DNA of 64,000 nucleotides from Pyrocephalus nanus (GCA_038380795.1 CM076266.1:13786001-13850000); one strand, 5' to 3'. Positions 41,486 to 55,901 are shown, numbered from the stretch's first letter. Numbers and translations are program-made. Notes: generated by a model from the letters alone, not told the origin.

Positions 41486-43898
41486 GGCTGTGTCTGTATT
41501 GTCAGATTTGCTGCTACTTTTGGAGATCAATCAGTAGGCTGACAGCACTGTTTTTGTGTGAATGTAAACAAGGCTGTGATTTCAGTGGGTGTCGTTCGCA
41601 TATTATTTTTTCCAAATTTAGAGGGAAGCATTCTGTCTGTTCATTAGTAGCTAAAATAACAATGATTTTTTTCTTTTCCCCTGAAGAAGTCGGTTATTCC
41701 ATAAAATACTTCCTGTATTGTATTTTCCTAAGGGTATGTGGGTCTTTATCTCCAGCACGTAATGAACTTCTCTTCATCTTTCTCTAGTACCATTAAAGCC
41801 ACAAGCCCCTTGTTGTAAAAGTATACTAATGAATAGAAATGTTACAACAAGAACAGAAGTCTTGTGTTTTCCCTTCATCATGCATCATCCATTTTAATTA
41901 GACAAAAGGGTGGTGAGTACTGTGACAAGAGTCTGGAATTAAAATCATTAATTGATGTCAAGCTGACGAGAGACTGCTAACATGAATTTACTGACAGCAG
42001 GAAAGAAATTAACCTTATTACTTTATTTAGTACATTGGGACTATTTATTATATTTTCCTGTGTAAGTTCAGTGTGTTCTGTTAATGATGATAAAGACAAA
42101 TAATTAATAAAACCTACATAAAGTTTTATTACCCCCTATCAATGAAGTTTGCATGAAAATCATATCAATAACTTACAAAAAACAAGCCTACCACGTCCTT
42201 CTAATCAATGTAACTCATCAAAACCATTACAGCAATATTTTTGGTATTTTAAATTAGTATAAGAGCTATTATCTCTAGCCAAGTAGCATTGCAAAAGTGA
42301 TTTGATTTAAAAACCACGCCTTGGCTTCTTAATGTCAGTGTTGCAAAAAATGAAATGTATTTTCTGCAGCAATGACATTGATTGGAATAACTGTCTGGTT
42401 TGATCATCATTGGAAGGTCACTCTAACAAGATGAGTTTTAATGTTAAGCATCTTTATTCTTTAGATGAAAGAGTACTGCAGTGTCTTACAGAATGACAGC
42501 AGCATCCTATAGATAATTTGTGACCCAAAGGTCATAATAAAAGAATAGAGGGGAGGTCATCCTGTAGTAAAGGCCATCTGGAACTGTTAAAGCATCAGAT
42601 GGAGTAGGGGGCTGAACAGCAGGACACTCTTGGTGCCTTTCCAGATTTCCCAGAGAGACCATAATGTTTTTACTGGAAAACCCCAACTTTTTTCCCCCGT
42701 AAGCAAAATATTTTCATCTGGCAGTTTCATCTTACTTTTAGAAAAAAAGACAACAGACTGTGATAAGGAAAGGATTTTTGTTTCTTACGTAGGCTAAGTA
42801 TGCAGAGGTTCAGCCTTACTTCTGCTGCTGCTGTATTTTGATGCCACTTAGCAGCTTTCAGGAAAACTGTTACCTCTAAATCCGTTATTACTGCAAACAT
42901 TCAGAATATAAATAATTTTTTAAGTAACTTGTGTAAAATCTTTTCTGTTAAAACTTTAACCCCCTCCCAACCCATAAGAGAAAAGAGGAAAAATTCCTCA
43001 GTGATCAGAAAATCAGAGCAATGTGTTTCTCATTCTCACTTACCTTGTGATGGGGTCTCTTGTCTCAGTTTGTAGCATTGTTTTTGGCAGTGGTTTTTTT
43101 ACATGCCATGAGGGATGAGGGATGAGGGTGCAGGACATGAAAACAAATCAATGGCAATATTTTTTGTTAGAGAACACAGAAGTGAAGCATGACAATATGG
43201 AGCTTTGGAAAAACATTTCAGGCCAGTTCCACTTCATAAAAATGCTGACTTCAGGAGATAAGTAAATTGGAACTTTTGTAAAATAATAGTTGCTGAAGAA
43301 GTTTTTTAAACAAAGCACCACATATTCTCTAGCTACATATTGTAAGTATGAAGGTTTTAGGACATCATATTTCTCTGTTATTCCTCTGCAGGGATTCAAA
43401 CCACTTCACTGGGCAAGGTCTGGCCAAGTCCCTTACAATACAGTAAGCCACCCCAAATTTAGATGATCTTTATAATATTTTCAGTTACAAATTTATTTAA
43501 GGTATCTTGCAGATCATATGAATTCAGTACTCTCTAGACATGTCAGTTTTAAGTAAGAGCCCTAAAAAATGTTATCTCCCTTTAGAATGCCAAGGACTTT
43601 AGGCTAAGGCAGCAGCATGTCCCCTGATGCCACATGAACTATGCTTTAGTGTCAGAGTTACTATACCAAGTAATTATTTGAGAATTAAAAAAGGTTTGCT
43701 GTAGGTACTAACTTATAGTTAGTTAGACTTGTTGTTGAACTTATTGTTGCTGAGTTGAACAGAACTCAAAACTCATCATATTTTCCAGACTGCACAACAG
43801 GAGTCTGTCTAACAGTAAGATAAAGCACTAAACCCACTCTTTTTTCTAATTCTTAAACACAGCAGCAAGTATTTGACTATCAAGAAAGAGACCAAATG

Positions 43899-43942
43899 AT
43901 ACTTATGATATTTATGACAGATACTTATGATATTTATGACAG
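43899..43942. repeat. 22-bp perfect tandem duplication
   Basis: Two identical adjacent copies of a 22-bp unit (atacttatgatatttatgac plus ag) at 43899-43920 and 43921-43942. It looks like recent replication slippage. Confidence 0.95.
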
Positions 43943-44498
43943 ACAGATGGATTCCTCCTCCACGTCACAGCTGGAATGTTTATTTTGTAATCTATTCCTA
44001 GAACAAACCTTTTCTGGGTTATGAGACACCTGGCTCTGTTTCTGACCATGCTATAGATTTGTGCTGTCAGTACTGTGACGCATCAAGATTTTAGAATTGA
44101 ATCCTCAGAGGTGTTGCGGGTGCAAATTTGTGGGTCTCGAGCAAAGATACAGACTTCAAAGCTGTATTCTCTATTGGTGGGTTTTTTTTTTTCTTTTCCT
44201 GTTCTTTCATCTTCAGTGTATGAGATTCACATAATACCTTGCTTTGCTGTGAGGTTTTTCATTGCATTTTTTTGTCACTTCATACACACATTTTCCAGCT
44301 TCAGGATTAGGCTACGTTATAAATAGTACTCTAGAAACACAGAATAATGGACCTGAAATAGAACTGTTGGTAGAATTTAATGCCTACTTTTGTTACTGGA
44401 CTTCAACTAGAGGAATGGTAGATAGGCTCAACTCAACCAGCTGGTGACAGTATTGTAGCTCGACCTCCAGGTACTGCCTGCAGTATCTGGGAATGATT

Positions 44499-44540
44499 GA
44501 TTTGATATATGGTATGATATATGGTACCATTTGATATATG
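44499..44540. repeat. Short imperfect tandem repeat (gatatatgg units)
   Basis: Three near copies of tgatatatggt with short spacers in about 42 bp. Confidence 0.8.
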
Positions 44541-46084
44541 GGATGCCTGTGTCATTTGTTTCTTGCACACATGGGAACAGCTGCTCCTTACACATCTAAC
44601 TGCAGAATTCAGATGTTATCCACCAATTTTTCTTTCTGAAATTGTTCTCCAGTTGCGGAAAAAAATGTTAGGGGGAAGAAATAGTCCAAGCAAGTCTGCA
44701 TGAGAGAGGAAACCAATGCTCTTAAAGTGAGGAGGGATGGAATCAGGAGCTGAATCATATTTCAGCACCAGCTGAATCTCATGATCTTCTTCCCTTCTAC
44801 TTCTGCCCAGCAAAAGAGAAAAAGAGTAGATTAGAGCTAAGTTAATCTAATGACCTGTTGTCATAGGTGTAAATATCAGCCTTTGTGGCCAATTTTGTTA
44901 CGCAAAAGAAATCCTAAATTCCATTTTGCTTACAGACAGCAATGATGTTCTTTGATGCAACGTGATTCCCAGCAGGATAACAGTCCCAGTTGCTCATCTG
45001 GGTGATCCTTCACTGCTGGGGTCACTGACCCTTGGTTTAGACATGAAAATTAGGACAGAAAGTTTCAGTCATGGTAGTGTTTGTTTTGGAGGCAGGAGGA
45101 CCTATACTTCCTGTGTACCTGAAACATTTACCTTTGGTTGAAATGCATTCTTTAAAAAAATCCTGCAGCAGACAAACCCTCTACCCCAAAATGCAGCAGA
45201 CTGTTAACTGCAAAGTACATTAAAAGCTCCACGGAAGTGTAAGTAAGATGCTAATTTACAAATTTTTTTTAAATCAAAGTAAGGAAGGATTTTCATGTGT
45301 TTTTCTGCAAGATGCATGAAAGCAGTTTGAGGTACACTGCTGGGGTGGATGTGTTTTCACTTTGGAAAGACAAAGGGTGAATCAAGAAGGTCAGAGGATA
45401 AAGAAGGATAGGATGAAATACATAAGAGATTCCACTAAGTTAGAGGAAATAATTTTAATGTCTCTTTTAGTTTCATCCTTGTCACTGATTTCAAATTGGT
45501 GTTTGCACTTCACCTGCATATATGCATAATATTTACTTTCTCTCCTGCATTTTCATTTCTTTACATCTTCATTTGTATTTTGCTGACTTCTTTAATAGCC
45601 TTCTTTAATATAACTCCTTATAAAAATGAGCATGTTGTTCTCTTCTTAATATATTAGGGCACTTACAGTAATCACCTTATCACCTTTATCCTTCACCCTT
45701 TTTTTTTTTCAACTGCAACCCTCCTGGGTTGTAGCTCATTAAAGGTTTTTGAAATTCTTGTGCATCTCTTCTGCATGTGGGATTTGAGGAGGGGGGATCT
45801 TCAAAGAGACAGTAAGTACTATCACATATTCTAATTGGCAGATAGGCTGTGATTGTTGAAGGAGAAAGAAAATTAGGACTGTCTGATTATGTAGATACAT
45901 TAATGTAGAGGTGATGGGCAGCTTTTTTTTTTTAATATGTAGTCACTGTTCTATTTCTCTGCTGTTGTAGAACCAATACACAGGAAATATATGTGTGTAA
46001 AATTTCTATGTGCGTACAGAATTATAGATCTTTAAGAGAGATCATGTCACTTTTTCAAGGTAGGATCTGTAACGTATGCCATGC

Positions 46085-47405
46085 CTGCAAGGTGTTTGTT
46101 TCATCCTGAGTTTTTTTTCCAGTTTACAATGACATAAACTCTACAACTTCCTACTGCAGTCTTTTCCACTACCTTTTCCTTAGGAAGTTCCCCTGCTCAC
46201 AGTATCTAGTCTCAATTGTTCCTGCTGTAGTTTAAATATCTAATACTTGCATTAAAGATGGAAAACATTATTCTCTTCCTCCAGTGTCTGTAGACCGCTG
46301 TTATGTCCCCACTCTGTCTTTTTCTTTCCCCAACAGCTTGACGTTGCTGATTCGTATCTGTTACCCAGTAGAACTTCCAGATCCATTCCTGAAAAAGAAA
46401 CTCATAGATTTTTTTCTCTGCTTTTAATTGATATGCTTAATTATTGCGACTATGTAAATTACCTTCGAGTTGATGTTATTTAAGTTAATTCTATTTTTGA
46501 AATCTACTCTGCATTTCAAGAACATTTGAAATGTTAATCCTTTCCTCCAAAGTTCCTTCACGAGTTTTCTGCAAATTCAGTACAGTCCTAAATCATGATG
46601 AAAGCCCTGAGTAAATTCAGAGAGTGATCCATGTAGAAAATATCTCAAGGTGTCCATCCTGCATGACTGTGAATTGCTGAGAGCTACTCTCTGGATACTC
46701 TGCAGGAGCAGCCTCGTTCAACCTATTGCATCCATCCCCTAGCTGTTTTTATTCGCCTGGGACATACTATTTCTGCCATGTTCACAAGGTGTTGTAGAAG
46801 AGAATCTGGCTGACCTCACCACATCTGCTTTTGATAACTCTTTGGTGGCTACTGCTCTTTCCATCATCTCCTCCAGTAGTTTGCTTCAGAGGAGATTGAA
46901 GTTACACTCAAGAGGTTTTTAATTCTCCACCTTCTCTGAGGGATGTTTGACTTTTTCTAGTGTTTCAGTATTTTAGCTGTCCCCAACAAGCTCTCCAGGT
47001 TACTGAAGAAGTCTGAGGCTGACTGAGATGGTTGCGTGTGTTAGATGAAGTTAAACTAGCTCAACCAGTTTCTAGCTACTTCTTTTGCTGTTGTATTGGA
47101 TATCTTTTTGTTATTGGTGGCAGTCAATTGTGCTGGTCATCTGCTTGCAGTCAACCATTTCAGTGAAGACAGATGCAAGCTAAAAAACCATTAAGCCTTA
47201 GGTCTCCTCAGCATCATCTGTCAATATCGTTCCATTGCTGCCACACAGGGGAGCAACCTTTTCTTTGCTCTTCCTTTTACTGCTAATGCAATTACACAAT
47301 GATTTATTGTTATCTTTAAAGCTCCCTGCTACTTTTATTTCACATTATGCCTTGCCCTGTCTGATTTTGTCCCTGTATGCTTATATAAACTGACCACATT
47401 TTGTA
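46085..47405 (-). mobile_element. Ancient CR1 LINE copy, about 1.3 kb
   Basis: Read on the + strand, a series of landmarks follows in the same order as the antisense of a CR1 element from its 3' end inwards: ggaagttcccctgctcac (about 46185), gctgttatgtccccactc (about 46298), cctccaaagttccttcacg (about 46545), gagctactctctggatac (about 46680), ccatcatctcctccag (about 46861), gtgaagacagatgcaagc (about 47163), ttattgttatctttaaagc (about 47306) and gattttgtccctgtatgc (about 47363). The corresponding sense strand would be the 3' half of the reverse-transcriptase ORF and its 3' UTR. No frame stays open, so it is long dead. The match is by eye to remembered family text, the boundaries are approximate, and the element lies opposite to PARD3. 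Confidence 0.7.
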
Positions 47406-50400
47406 TGTGTTTCCGCATGTGTCTGAGGTCAGAGGACGGTCATATTTCAGCCGACTGGCCACACATGTATGTACACAGCAGATAAGGCAGAACTGTTAAT
47501 ATTTTTCTTTTAATGACTTGAAAAAAGTTGGTCTCTAGACTTTCAATTTATAAATTATATTTACTTAACAGTATTTTCTGACCTTTTTTTTTTTTTTGTA
47601 ATATGCTAAAGTTTTGAATGAAATGAGTGTAAATGAGGAAGAGGATGTATCTTTCTTATTTACAAGCTACTGCTGTTTGTGCCCATGATTGTCCATTGCA
47701 CACAGTGATCATTCTGAATGATTTTCCTAGGAAAGCAGGTGGCTTTGCTGAGAGGTGGTTATAACTGTGATAACTGACTAGCTCTAATCATGATAAGAAA
47801 AGTGAAGTGTCATGTCGGTTCAGAGTGAAATCACAGTAATGCCTATAATCAAGGTACCTTCATTAGAAGGGTAGTTGTCAGAAAAATTCTGCTTGAATCC
47901 AGACAAAGGTCAGAGAAAAATACAGGAGAGGACAAACTCCCATATTGACTTGACTGCCAAAAATTAGGAAAAGGGCCATTAAAGCCTTGAAGGCTGTTGA
48001 GGAGGTTGGGGGAGGAACAGTGGGACCTTGCTTACATGTTGGCACGCTGTTCCTGCAAGGTATTTTTTACTAGCAAAGGAGGAGGGGATAAATTTGACAA
48101 GATCTGACTACTGGCCAGTGCACCCTCTGACCTCTTTATTAGAAGCGATATCTGGCAAAAATTGGACCAAATATGTTCATCCCACTGGACTAACTTGAAC
48201 AAGCTGACTGTCTTTATAAACGTGTGGTTGTTTTTCTCTGTTTCCAATCCATCATTCCAATGCATGCTAGTCTGATGGTAGCACAACTGAGAACTGGCAG
48301 CCGTGAATGGCTTGTCATTTAGCTTCTGTCCTTATACAATGCTGTTTCTATCCTTAATAAACATTGTCAGCCATCTCACATATGTGGAACTGCAAGCGTT
48401 CAATACTGCTTTTGTAAATGAGTGAGCCTCAGTGGAAAAGATGAGATTGTGAATTATCACTTGGGCAATATCAGAATCCTGGCAGCAGCAGGAGGATTAA
48501 TTGAATTGACCAAGCACTTGCACACCAGAAGCAGCAGCCAGCTTCGTTTCTGCTCTTAGAGGAGGACATTGCTGCCATTCCAATGGGAAATGTAATGCAC
48601 TAGCCATGAATATCCTTCCCATGCTGTGTTCATCAATTAAGATAAGTAGGTAATTTTTTGCAAGGATCTAAATCACTAAAATGAAAAAATCCCTCACAGG
48701 AAGCTGGAGCTCCTAAGGGGTTTGGGATATATTTGTAGTCTACTTCTAACACTATATGAAATTAGGGTTGATTTCTCTTCTGTTGATGACTTTGCTTATT
48801 TACCTTTACTCACAACAGCTCAGCCAGCACCACAGATTTTCTGTTGCTGAAAAAGTTGAAGTTTAGTTCAGAGACCTGCTGTAAACATTTAGCTCAGGGT
48901 GGAATTGGAATCAAATTAATATGATTATTTAGTACCCAAATATGAGCTACATGGCTAAATGCCCTTTGTGGTCAAGGGAGGGGTACTCAGCACGGTTGGC
49001 AGAGCCTGGAGAAGGGCTTGGCTTCACCTTAAAATGGCCATGTTACAGATGTTCAACTGAACTGCCCTCTGGAACCTGCAGCATCTGCCTGGTGTGACTG
49101 AATCTTGGCTGGCTCTCCTGGGAGTTCAAAGCATACCTTGACACCTAAACTTAGATGTCTAAAATGGTAGTTGCCTTCACCTGAAAGCTGAACATCACTC
49201 ACAGAGTTTTGAAGAGTGGAATGAGGTAGCTGCTGTTTGCTGAGGACAGCCGTGCATAAGCTTTTCCCTTCCTTTTTGTGACCACCATTTCATGTGCATA
49301 GGAATCACTATACAATGGGTATGTCTGTCATTACTGGATTAGCTTGCAATGAAAAGCTCTTCTAACAATTATAGGAAGTTCTGCAGCTAACAATATTGTC
49401 ATTTGAAGCAGTTATCATTAGCTTTTGAATTGAATGGCACACAAATGCATGAGGATAGTTTGTACTTTACTGAACATTATAATTTGAGTCTCAAAAGCAT
49501 GACAGTACATTGTTGACATTTTCCATATTAACACTTCAGCAGGAAGGGTTTAGAAACTTCTTGGGATAGCTTTTGTATTTTTAAAAGTTCAGTTTCATTT
49601 AAACACTGCCAGATTGATTAACAGTTTTTGCAAAAATTCTTTGCCGATGAAAAGAGTTATGTGAATGTTAAGCATTATTATTATTGTTAAACCCCCACAA
49701 AATCCTTAGGAAGGCCATAAATCCTCAAAATTAGCTGATCTGAAATTTCAGACATAGGCATTTTTATTGTGCTGTGTCATGAAGGAATACAATTCAGTGA
49801 AGACAGCTTAATGCATTTATCCACATTATGAAACCAAAGCACTGTGGTCAAACACTTCTCCAGATACTGGATTTCAATAGCAGAAGTGTTGCTGATTGGG
49901 GCTGAAGTACAGAGCAAGTTCTAGGTTCTCATCTGTGCTGCACAGTGTGTTTACATAATCATTTTAATTTTTTCCCCACTAGACTCTGCACTGGCATTTC
50001 ACATATATATATTTAATGCAGTATATGCTAAAAAGTGATTTCAGGTATATCATGTATATAAACGCATGAGCACATGGAGAGGGGGGCAACATAAAAAAGA
50101 GCATCGCAATTAAGAGAAAAAAATCAGAACATTTTGGGTATCAGTATGGTCAGACATCTTATACCTTTCATTTTAGGGTTATCCTTTGTTAAATGTTATT
50201 GCAAGTGGTTACTGTGTACTTTGGTTATAATTAACAGGAAAATCATACTGCATTTAGACTCTGATTTTTAATACTGTGTTTATGTATTAACACATTGTAT
50301 TAGCAGTTGTAGAAAATATTCTAAAAATTTTCCTGGTAGATGTGAACATAATTAGTTGCATAACTCTTCAACAATCAGTTCTTTCCCACTTGAATGGGAA

Positions 50401-53133
50401 TAAGTGTCCCTCACCAGGCCATACATGGGAAATCTGAACATTCTTGCTGCAAATGTTGCTGCATCCAAACTACTAAAGAAATGATAAGCTGATGCATGAG
50501 ACAAGGTGGTTAACATGAAACAGGGACCACTTGTGTCTGGACCTGTGGAGAGTGATGTGATATTCATGGTCAAAAGTTACATAAGTTCATCATCCTCTCT
50601 CATAGCAGTTAGTGTAACACTAAGGTAAATGTCACCAGTTACCACCAGGTAATTCTGTTTTATAAGCACTTCAGGTAACAATACTTTCTTCTGAATTAAT
50701 TACTCTATGCCACATTATTGCTATGCTGTCTGATTTCATACACTGAAATTTTGGTTATCTAAAATACATGGATTTTTTTCTTTCAAATTGGCATCAGACA
50801 GTGTTCCAGTATGTGATGATACATTGTACATTTAAAGAAGAATTAAATCTACCAATGTCTAGGAAATTACTGATTTCCTTTGCTTCTTCCATTCAGAGGA
50901 CCAATATCAGTAGACAAATGCACTCCTTCACAGGGTAATTAATGCAGGACTACAAATAAAAATTAAACTGCAGAGAAAGGAATCAACATGCACAGGTAAT
51001 TTTCAGGCCTGTCTTTCCTTCTACATAGAAACCTTTCAAGTGATTAAGGCTGTAACATTTCTGAATTACAGCTTTAGGATATAGGAGAATGTAAAATATA
51101 TTTTTTTATTTTAAAAATAAGTATGCAGAAACACAGTTTAAATTGGAAATGAGTTTTGAATTTGAACTTGAGTCCTCCTCCGCTGTAAATTAAACAAAAA
51201 CCTATTCTGGTTTGATGTTGCTGAAGTTGTGAAGAAAAAATTTCCACTGTGACTGAATGTGAGTTGTGGTGCACAAATCACTGGTACTAAGCATAAAAAG
51301 AGGAGTACTGAGGTTTAACTTGGGGCATGTAAATGAATCACTGAACCATCAATGTAGATGGCTCTGGCTGTTAAGAGGAATTCAGCCAATCAGTTGTATC
51401 CCAAATCAGTGTCTGTGATCAATAGCTGCAGGATTTGAGGGGGAAAACAGGTCTGTCTATCTATGCCATCCTTCTCTTCCCTTCTTTTGTTATGGTGTTC
51501 TTTGTTAGTGTAAAGGAACAATTTGCTTGGGACTCAGTCTGATGAAGACACATTTGATGTTCACGTACCAACTCTGGGCTGGATTCACCTACTTGAACAC
51601 AGGTATCTTGTGTCATTTGGGTGATCAGTCTCTGAGGCTTCAGCATGACCTATGGAGTACTTGCCCAGCAGCTGGAAATCCAGAAGGATTACCTGGGGGT
51701 GGCAGATGCCCATAGCTCTTATGTTTGAGCAGTTGAATCAAGGCTGGGTATCCAAGCTCTGAAGGAAGACCTAAATCACAGCATCAAAAGTGTCTGTAGA
51801 GCAACTCCTTTCATGCTGGGACACAATGACTATGCGGCAGCTTCTAACTCTGGAGTCTGCTACCGAGAGCTCCTGCCATCATCAAGGCAGCTTGCACAAT
51901 TGCCTGGTGTGAGCTCACCTACTGTTGGCCCCTAAATTCTCATGTCTTTATGTGCAGTCTGAATCCCACCCTTTGTGTATTCCCTTTTGGTTTTGCAATA
52001 CTTATCTTGAATTGGGCTAGTTTAAAATTTTAAGGCATGTCAAAGTTACCTAACTTTAAGGCTTTTCTATTTCCAGAAGAGGCAAGGCTTCCATTCAGAA
52101 GAGATATAGGCTTTGAATAGGCTGCTCTTCTTAAAAGTTTCTTTTTGGAAATGGCACACAAGAGAGATGCACAGACCTATAGTCTGCATGAATGGATGCT
52201 GTCACACTGTAACCATGGCTGTATTAGATGAAAAAGGAGCACATTTTACTAATGGAAGGGAGGAGACAGCTGAGTGCTTCATTTTGCAATGATGACAGAG
52301 CATTAAATTGGTCTGGGTAGACAATGTGAGTGGGGTTGTGTGGTCAGTTTACTTGCGTGTGTGATACATCAAATTTTCTAAAATGCCAAAGAAACTTCGA
52401 AGCCCAGATCAAATTTTTATAATAGCTTTGTGTGCTTTTGAAGGTATGATCTGTGCTCAATTTGTGTTTGTCAGATTCCTAAATGTCATCTATTTCTATC
52501 TGTCACTTTTTTATCATGTGGCTAAAATAGTGCACGTAAATACAAATTCCCAGTACAGCATCACCTTTCGTTTGTAACTTTAACACAAGGCACATGTTGT
52601 TACTTCCTGGGAAGATACAGCCTGCTTTTGAGAGATGCCAGATTCAGTTTGTTTACATTTTAAACAAAGCATGCACATTTCAAGTGAATCACACAAGAAT
52701 CTGCTTCTGCTGTTTACTGCATGAATGCAAATGTAAATGTATCCTATCCTTATGCAGTTTTTAAATTCTGAAAAAAATATATGATTTTTGTAGTATTTAG
52801 TTAAGAAAGTACGTTAAAATTCCATTAAATCTGATAAGTTTTGATGAAGTGAATATGAATGGAATCAGACCATTCTCAGATAAGTTAGGTAATAGCACAG
52901 AAATCCTAAGATGCATGAAATAAAAAATAAACTCTGTTTACCAACAGCCATGGCTAGTAATTATTAACTTAATGAATTATGACAGTAGGTAATTAGACTT
53001 GTTCCTAAAGAGCAGTGTTGATTGTAGCACTGCTTCAATCTAGGCTTCGATATCCAAGGTAAACCCCATGGCAAACTGAAACTGGAAACTGCAGTGGTTT
53101 TCGTTAAGATATGCTACCTAAACTGTCTGCTAA

Positions 53134-53457
<324 letters not shown>

Positions 53458-54935
53458 TAGGCACCAGCCATCAGTCAATACACTCTCTCAACATATGCCC
53501 TTGTACTGGTTTTGTCATGGGAGATGACTGTGCATCAACTGGAAAGTCAGAGCTGCATTTTTATTAATGGCTTTTGAAAGCCTTTATGTAGAACAGTATT
53601 GAGCTCACGCAAATCAGCCTGTTATGGAATGGGACGGCAAAGTTATTTTCTGCAGAGCCACTGCTTTTCATCTCATTCTTCAGATGGTTTGGAATTTTGG
53701 AGTCACCGTTTGGTGTAACTGAAATTAAATTCAAATTTGTAACGTTATCAGGTTTATTTATCAAAGCTCTAATGGATATGCCTGTGGAATGCAACATTTT
53801 CCACCTATTCACAGCACTTGCAAAATCTGTAGAAAGCCCTTTTGTTACAGCAAAAAATGGGTTAAAACTTATCTCGATTCTAGTCCTACTGTTGTCCTGA
53901 ACAGGTTGAGCTTTTTGATGAAATACAGACCAAGTGAGTAAAATCCAAGCTTAACTCATGATCTACTTTCTCTTCTCATGATGTAGCTTATGATTTATAC
54001 TCTTCCTGAACTGGGTCATGCTTGGTTTTTTGCTGAAACTGGACAAAATTCTGATTTCTGTTGATGGAGGTTTGAGTTCCTTTGAAAACCTGAAAATAAA
54101 ACAGGCATGTAAACTAAAATAAAGTAAAAATAACCAAAGGCAAAATTCACAGGTTTTTTGGTACTTTAACAATGAAAATACATCTGTTTTCTTGGCTTAC
54201 TTTTACGAACTTGCAGTTCTGCATTTTCTCAGCTTTACAAAAACTAACACAAAAATCCTAGTGCATGAGGTATTGTTAGCTCATTCGGAGGTTATTAATT
54301 TAGCTCACAGTAAAGCCACTCATTTTGTTTTCTACTTCGTCCTTTCCAGAATTAAAATATTGGAGTTTCAGTTAGATCAGCAAAGCAGTGTCTTTGCTTA
54401 CAGTGTTTGAAATCTGTATAGCTTCTACATGAGAACTGGCATTCATCTTGCCTATTCTGTTCTAGGTGGCAATGGAGTAATTTTTATTTGGTCTTAAGGT
54501 AGCTGTCGTGCAGAGTTCAGCTAATTGCCTGTCTAAAACCCTTTGAGGACTGAGATTGTTGCATTTAGCCCTCCACTAGACCTATTTTGCCAAGTTTCTT
54601 TACATAATATTGATAAAAATATATCCTCTAACATGACAAATAAGAAAATCTCAGATACACTGTGGAATGCATGCATTTTTACTGAAAAATCAGTAGCACA
54701 ACTGCCTTTTTGTTTTCTCAGCTGCATTGTTCTGTTACGCTGTGTAGAAGGTCTGCTTTTCATATTGAATGAAAATAATTTATACATTGTGGATATATGT
54801 ACATTATTTCAGTGAAGGAAGCAAAATGATATTAAAAAGTGACAGCTTCACCTGTGTCTGTCCTTGAAATTTTGAATTCCTTAGCCATATATTGGCTGGC
54901 ACTGGTATACCGAGGTGTGTATGTACATTTGAAAT

Positions 54936-55034
54936 ATTATATATGTATACATATGCATATATATATACACACATATATATGTGTGTGCATGTATAAAAAT
55001 ATATTTAACATTCATATGTATATGAAATATACAT
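54936..55034. repeat. TA/CA alternating purine-pyrimidine microsatellite
   Basis: About 100 bp of mostly alternating TA, TG and CA steps. It contains a perfect 20-bp palindrome at 54967-54986 (acacacatatatatgtgtgt). Confidence 0.9.
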
Positions 55035-55297
55035 TTCAGCACTTTTGTGCCTTTGGAATTCAAGAGAGCTTGGTTGGATATGGCTGCCACGTGGTGACTT
55101 CAGAGTCAGTTATGGCTGTTTTTGTTAGACCAAAGGCAGTGTTTCATGCTGGAGCTGAATGGTATCAATGTCACATCAACAAAAAAAAAGTTCTTTGATG
55201 CGAGCCTGGCACAACGAAATAGAAGACCTGCATGACCTAGCTAACTCTGTGTGATTGCTGATAAAAGAGCCAGGAGAGAGTGAGTAAAACTGAAGAT

Positions 55298-55347
55298 AAC
55301 GGGGTACTAGGGGAATCTGATGAACGGGGTACTAGGGGAATCTGATG
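55298..55347. repeat. 25-bp perfect tandem duplication
   Basis: Two identical adjacent copies of a 25-bp unit beginning aacggggtactagggg, at 55298-55322 and 55323-55347. A recent slippage event. Confidence 0.95.
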
Positions 55348-55851
55348 TTAATCATATGGGTAGGACTGAAGAGCAGTGAGGTAGTTTTGCACATTCAGGC
55401 TGCCTCTGGAACACGGAGGGCCCTGCCTCTCACAGCTGGATCATGCTGTGACAAAAGGAAAGGCCCAGCACACACAATGGGCTTGAGCAGAGGGAGAAAA
55501 AGCAAGTTGGGGACTAGAACTGGGGCAAGCAAAGCCACCCCTAATCCTGTGATAAAGGGGGACACATTTGACAAGAAACACCTGGAAAGAAATATTTAAT
55601 TCAGATGTAAAAATATTATTGTTTGCTATAAATGTGTTCTGAAGTACCTCTTCAGGGGTCTGAGGCATGAAGTCCTGGTGCTTGGAGTTTCCTTTTCTCT
55701 CTCCTCACACCTTTATTAACAACTAAACCATGGAGGTTGTGAATCCCACCCGGTTCAGGGAGACTTTCTGGGTAATGCAGTGATTTGTGCAGGTCCAAAG
55801 TTGCCTCTCCCAGAAGTCAAGTCCATACTTTGGGCCCATTGCTGAGTGTGT

Positions 55852-55901
55852 CATGTCATAGAATGGTTTGGGTTGGAAGGGACCTTAAAGATCACCTAGT
55901 T
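55852..55901 (-). mobile_element. CR1 LINE 3' terminal fragment
   Basis: The + strand shows catagaatggtttgggttgg, then aagggaccttaaagatcacc and tagtt, which is the antisense of the extreme 3' end of a bird CR1 with almost no divergence. Only about 50 bp remain, so it is a severely truncated and comparatively young copy. It is the clearest avian marker in the window. Confidence 0.85.

Noticed and set aside
41116..41787. 223-codon + strand open frame across the CpG island
   Set aside because: Its length comes from GC-rich sequence lacking stop codons. Other frames on both strands are open over the same block, and the flanks encode low-complexity text with no recognised family.
48032..48370. 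Possible second LTR or retroviral remnant (open minus frame, taataaac signal)
   Set aside because: I could not match its order of motifs to any LTR family, and there are no TG/CA ends or target duplications.
50352..50573. 73-codon minus-strand frame as a possible retrocopy
   Set aside because: The text is not recognised and is short. No poly(A) tail or intronless parent could be named.
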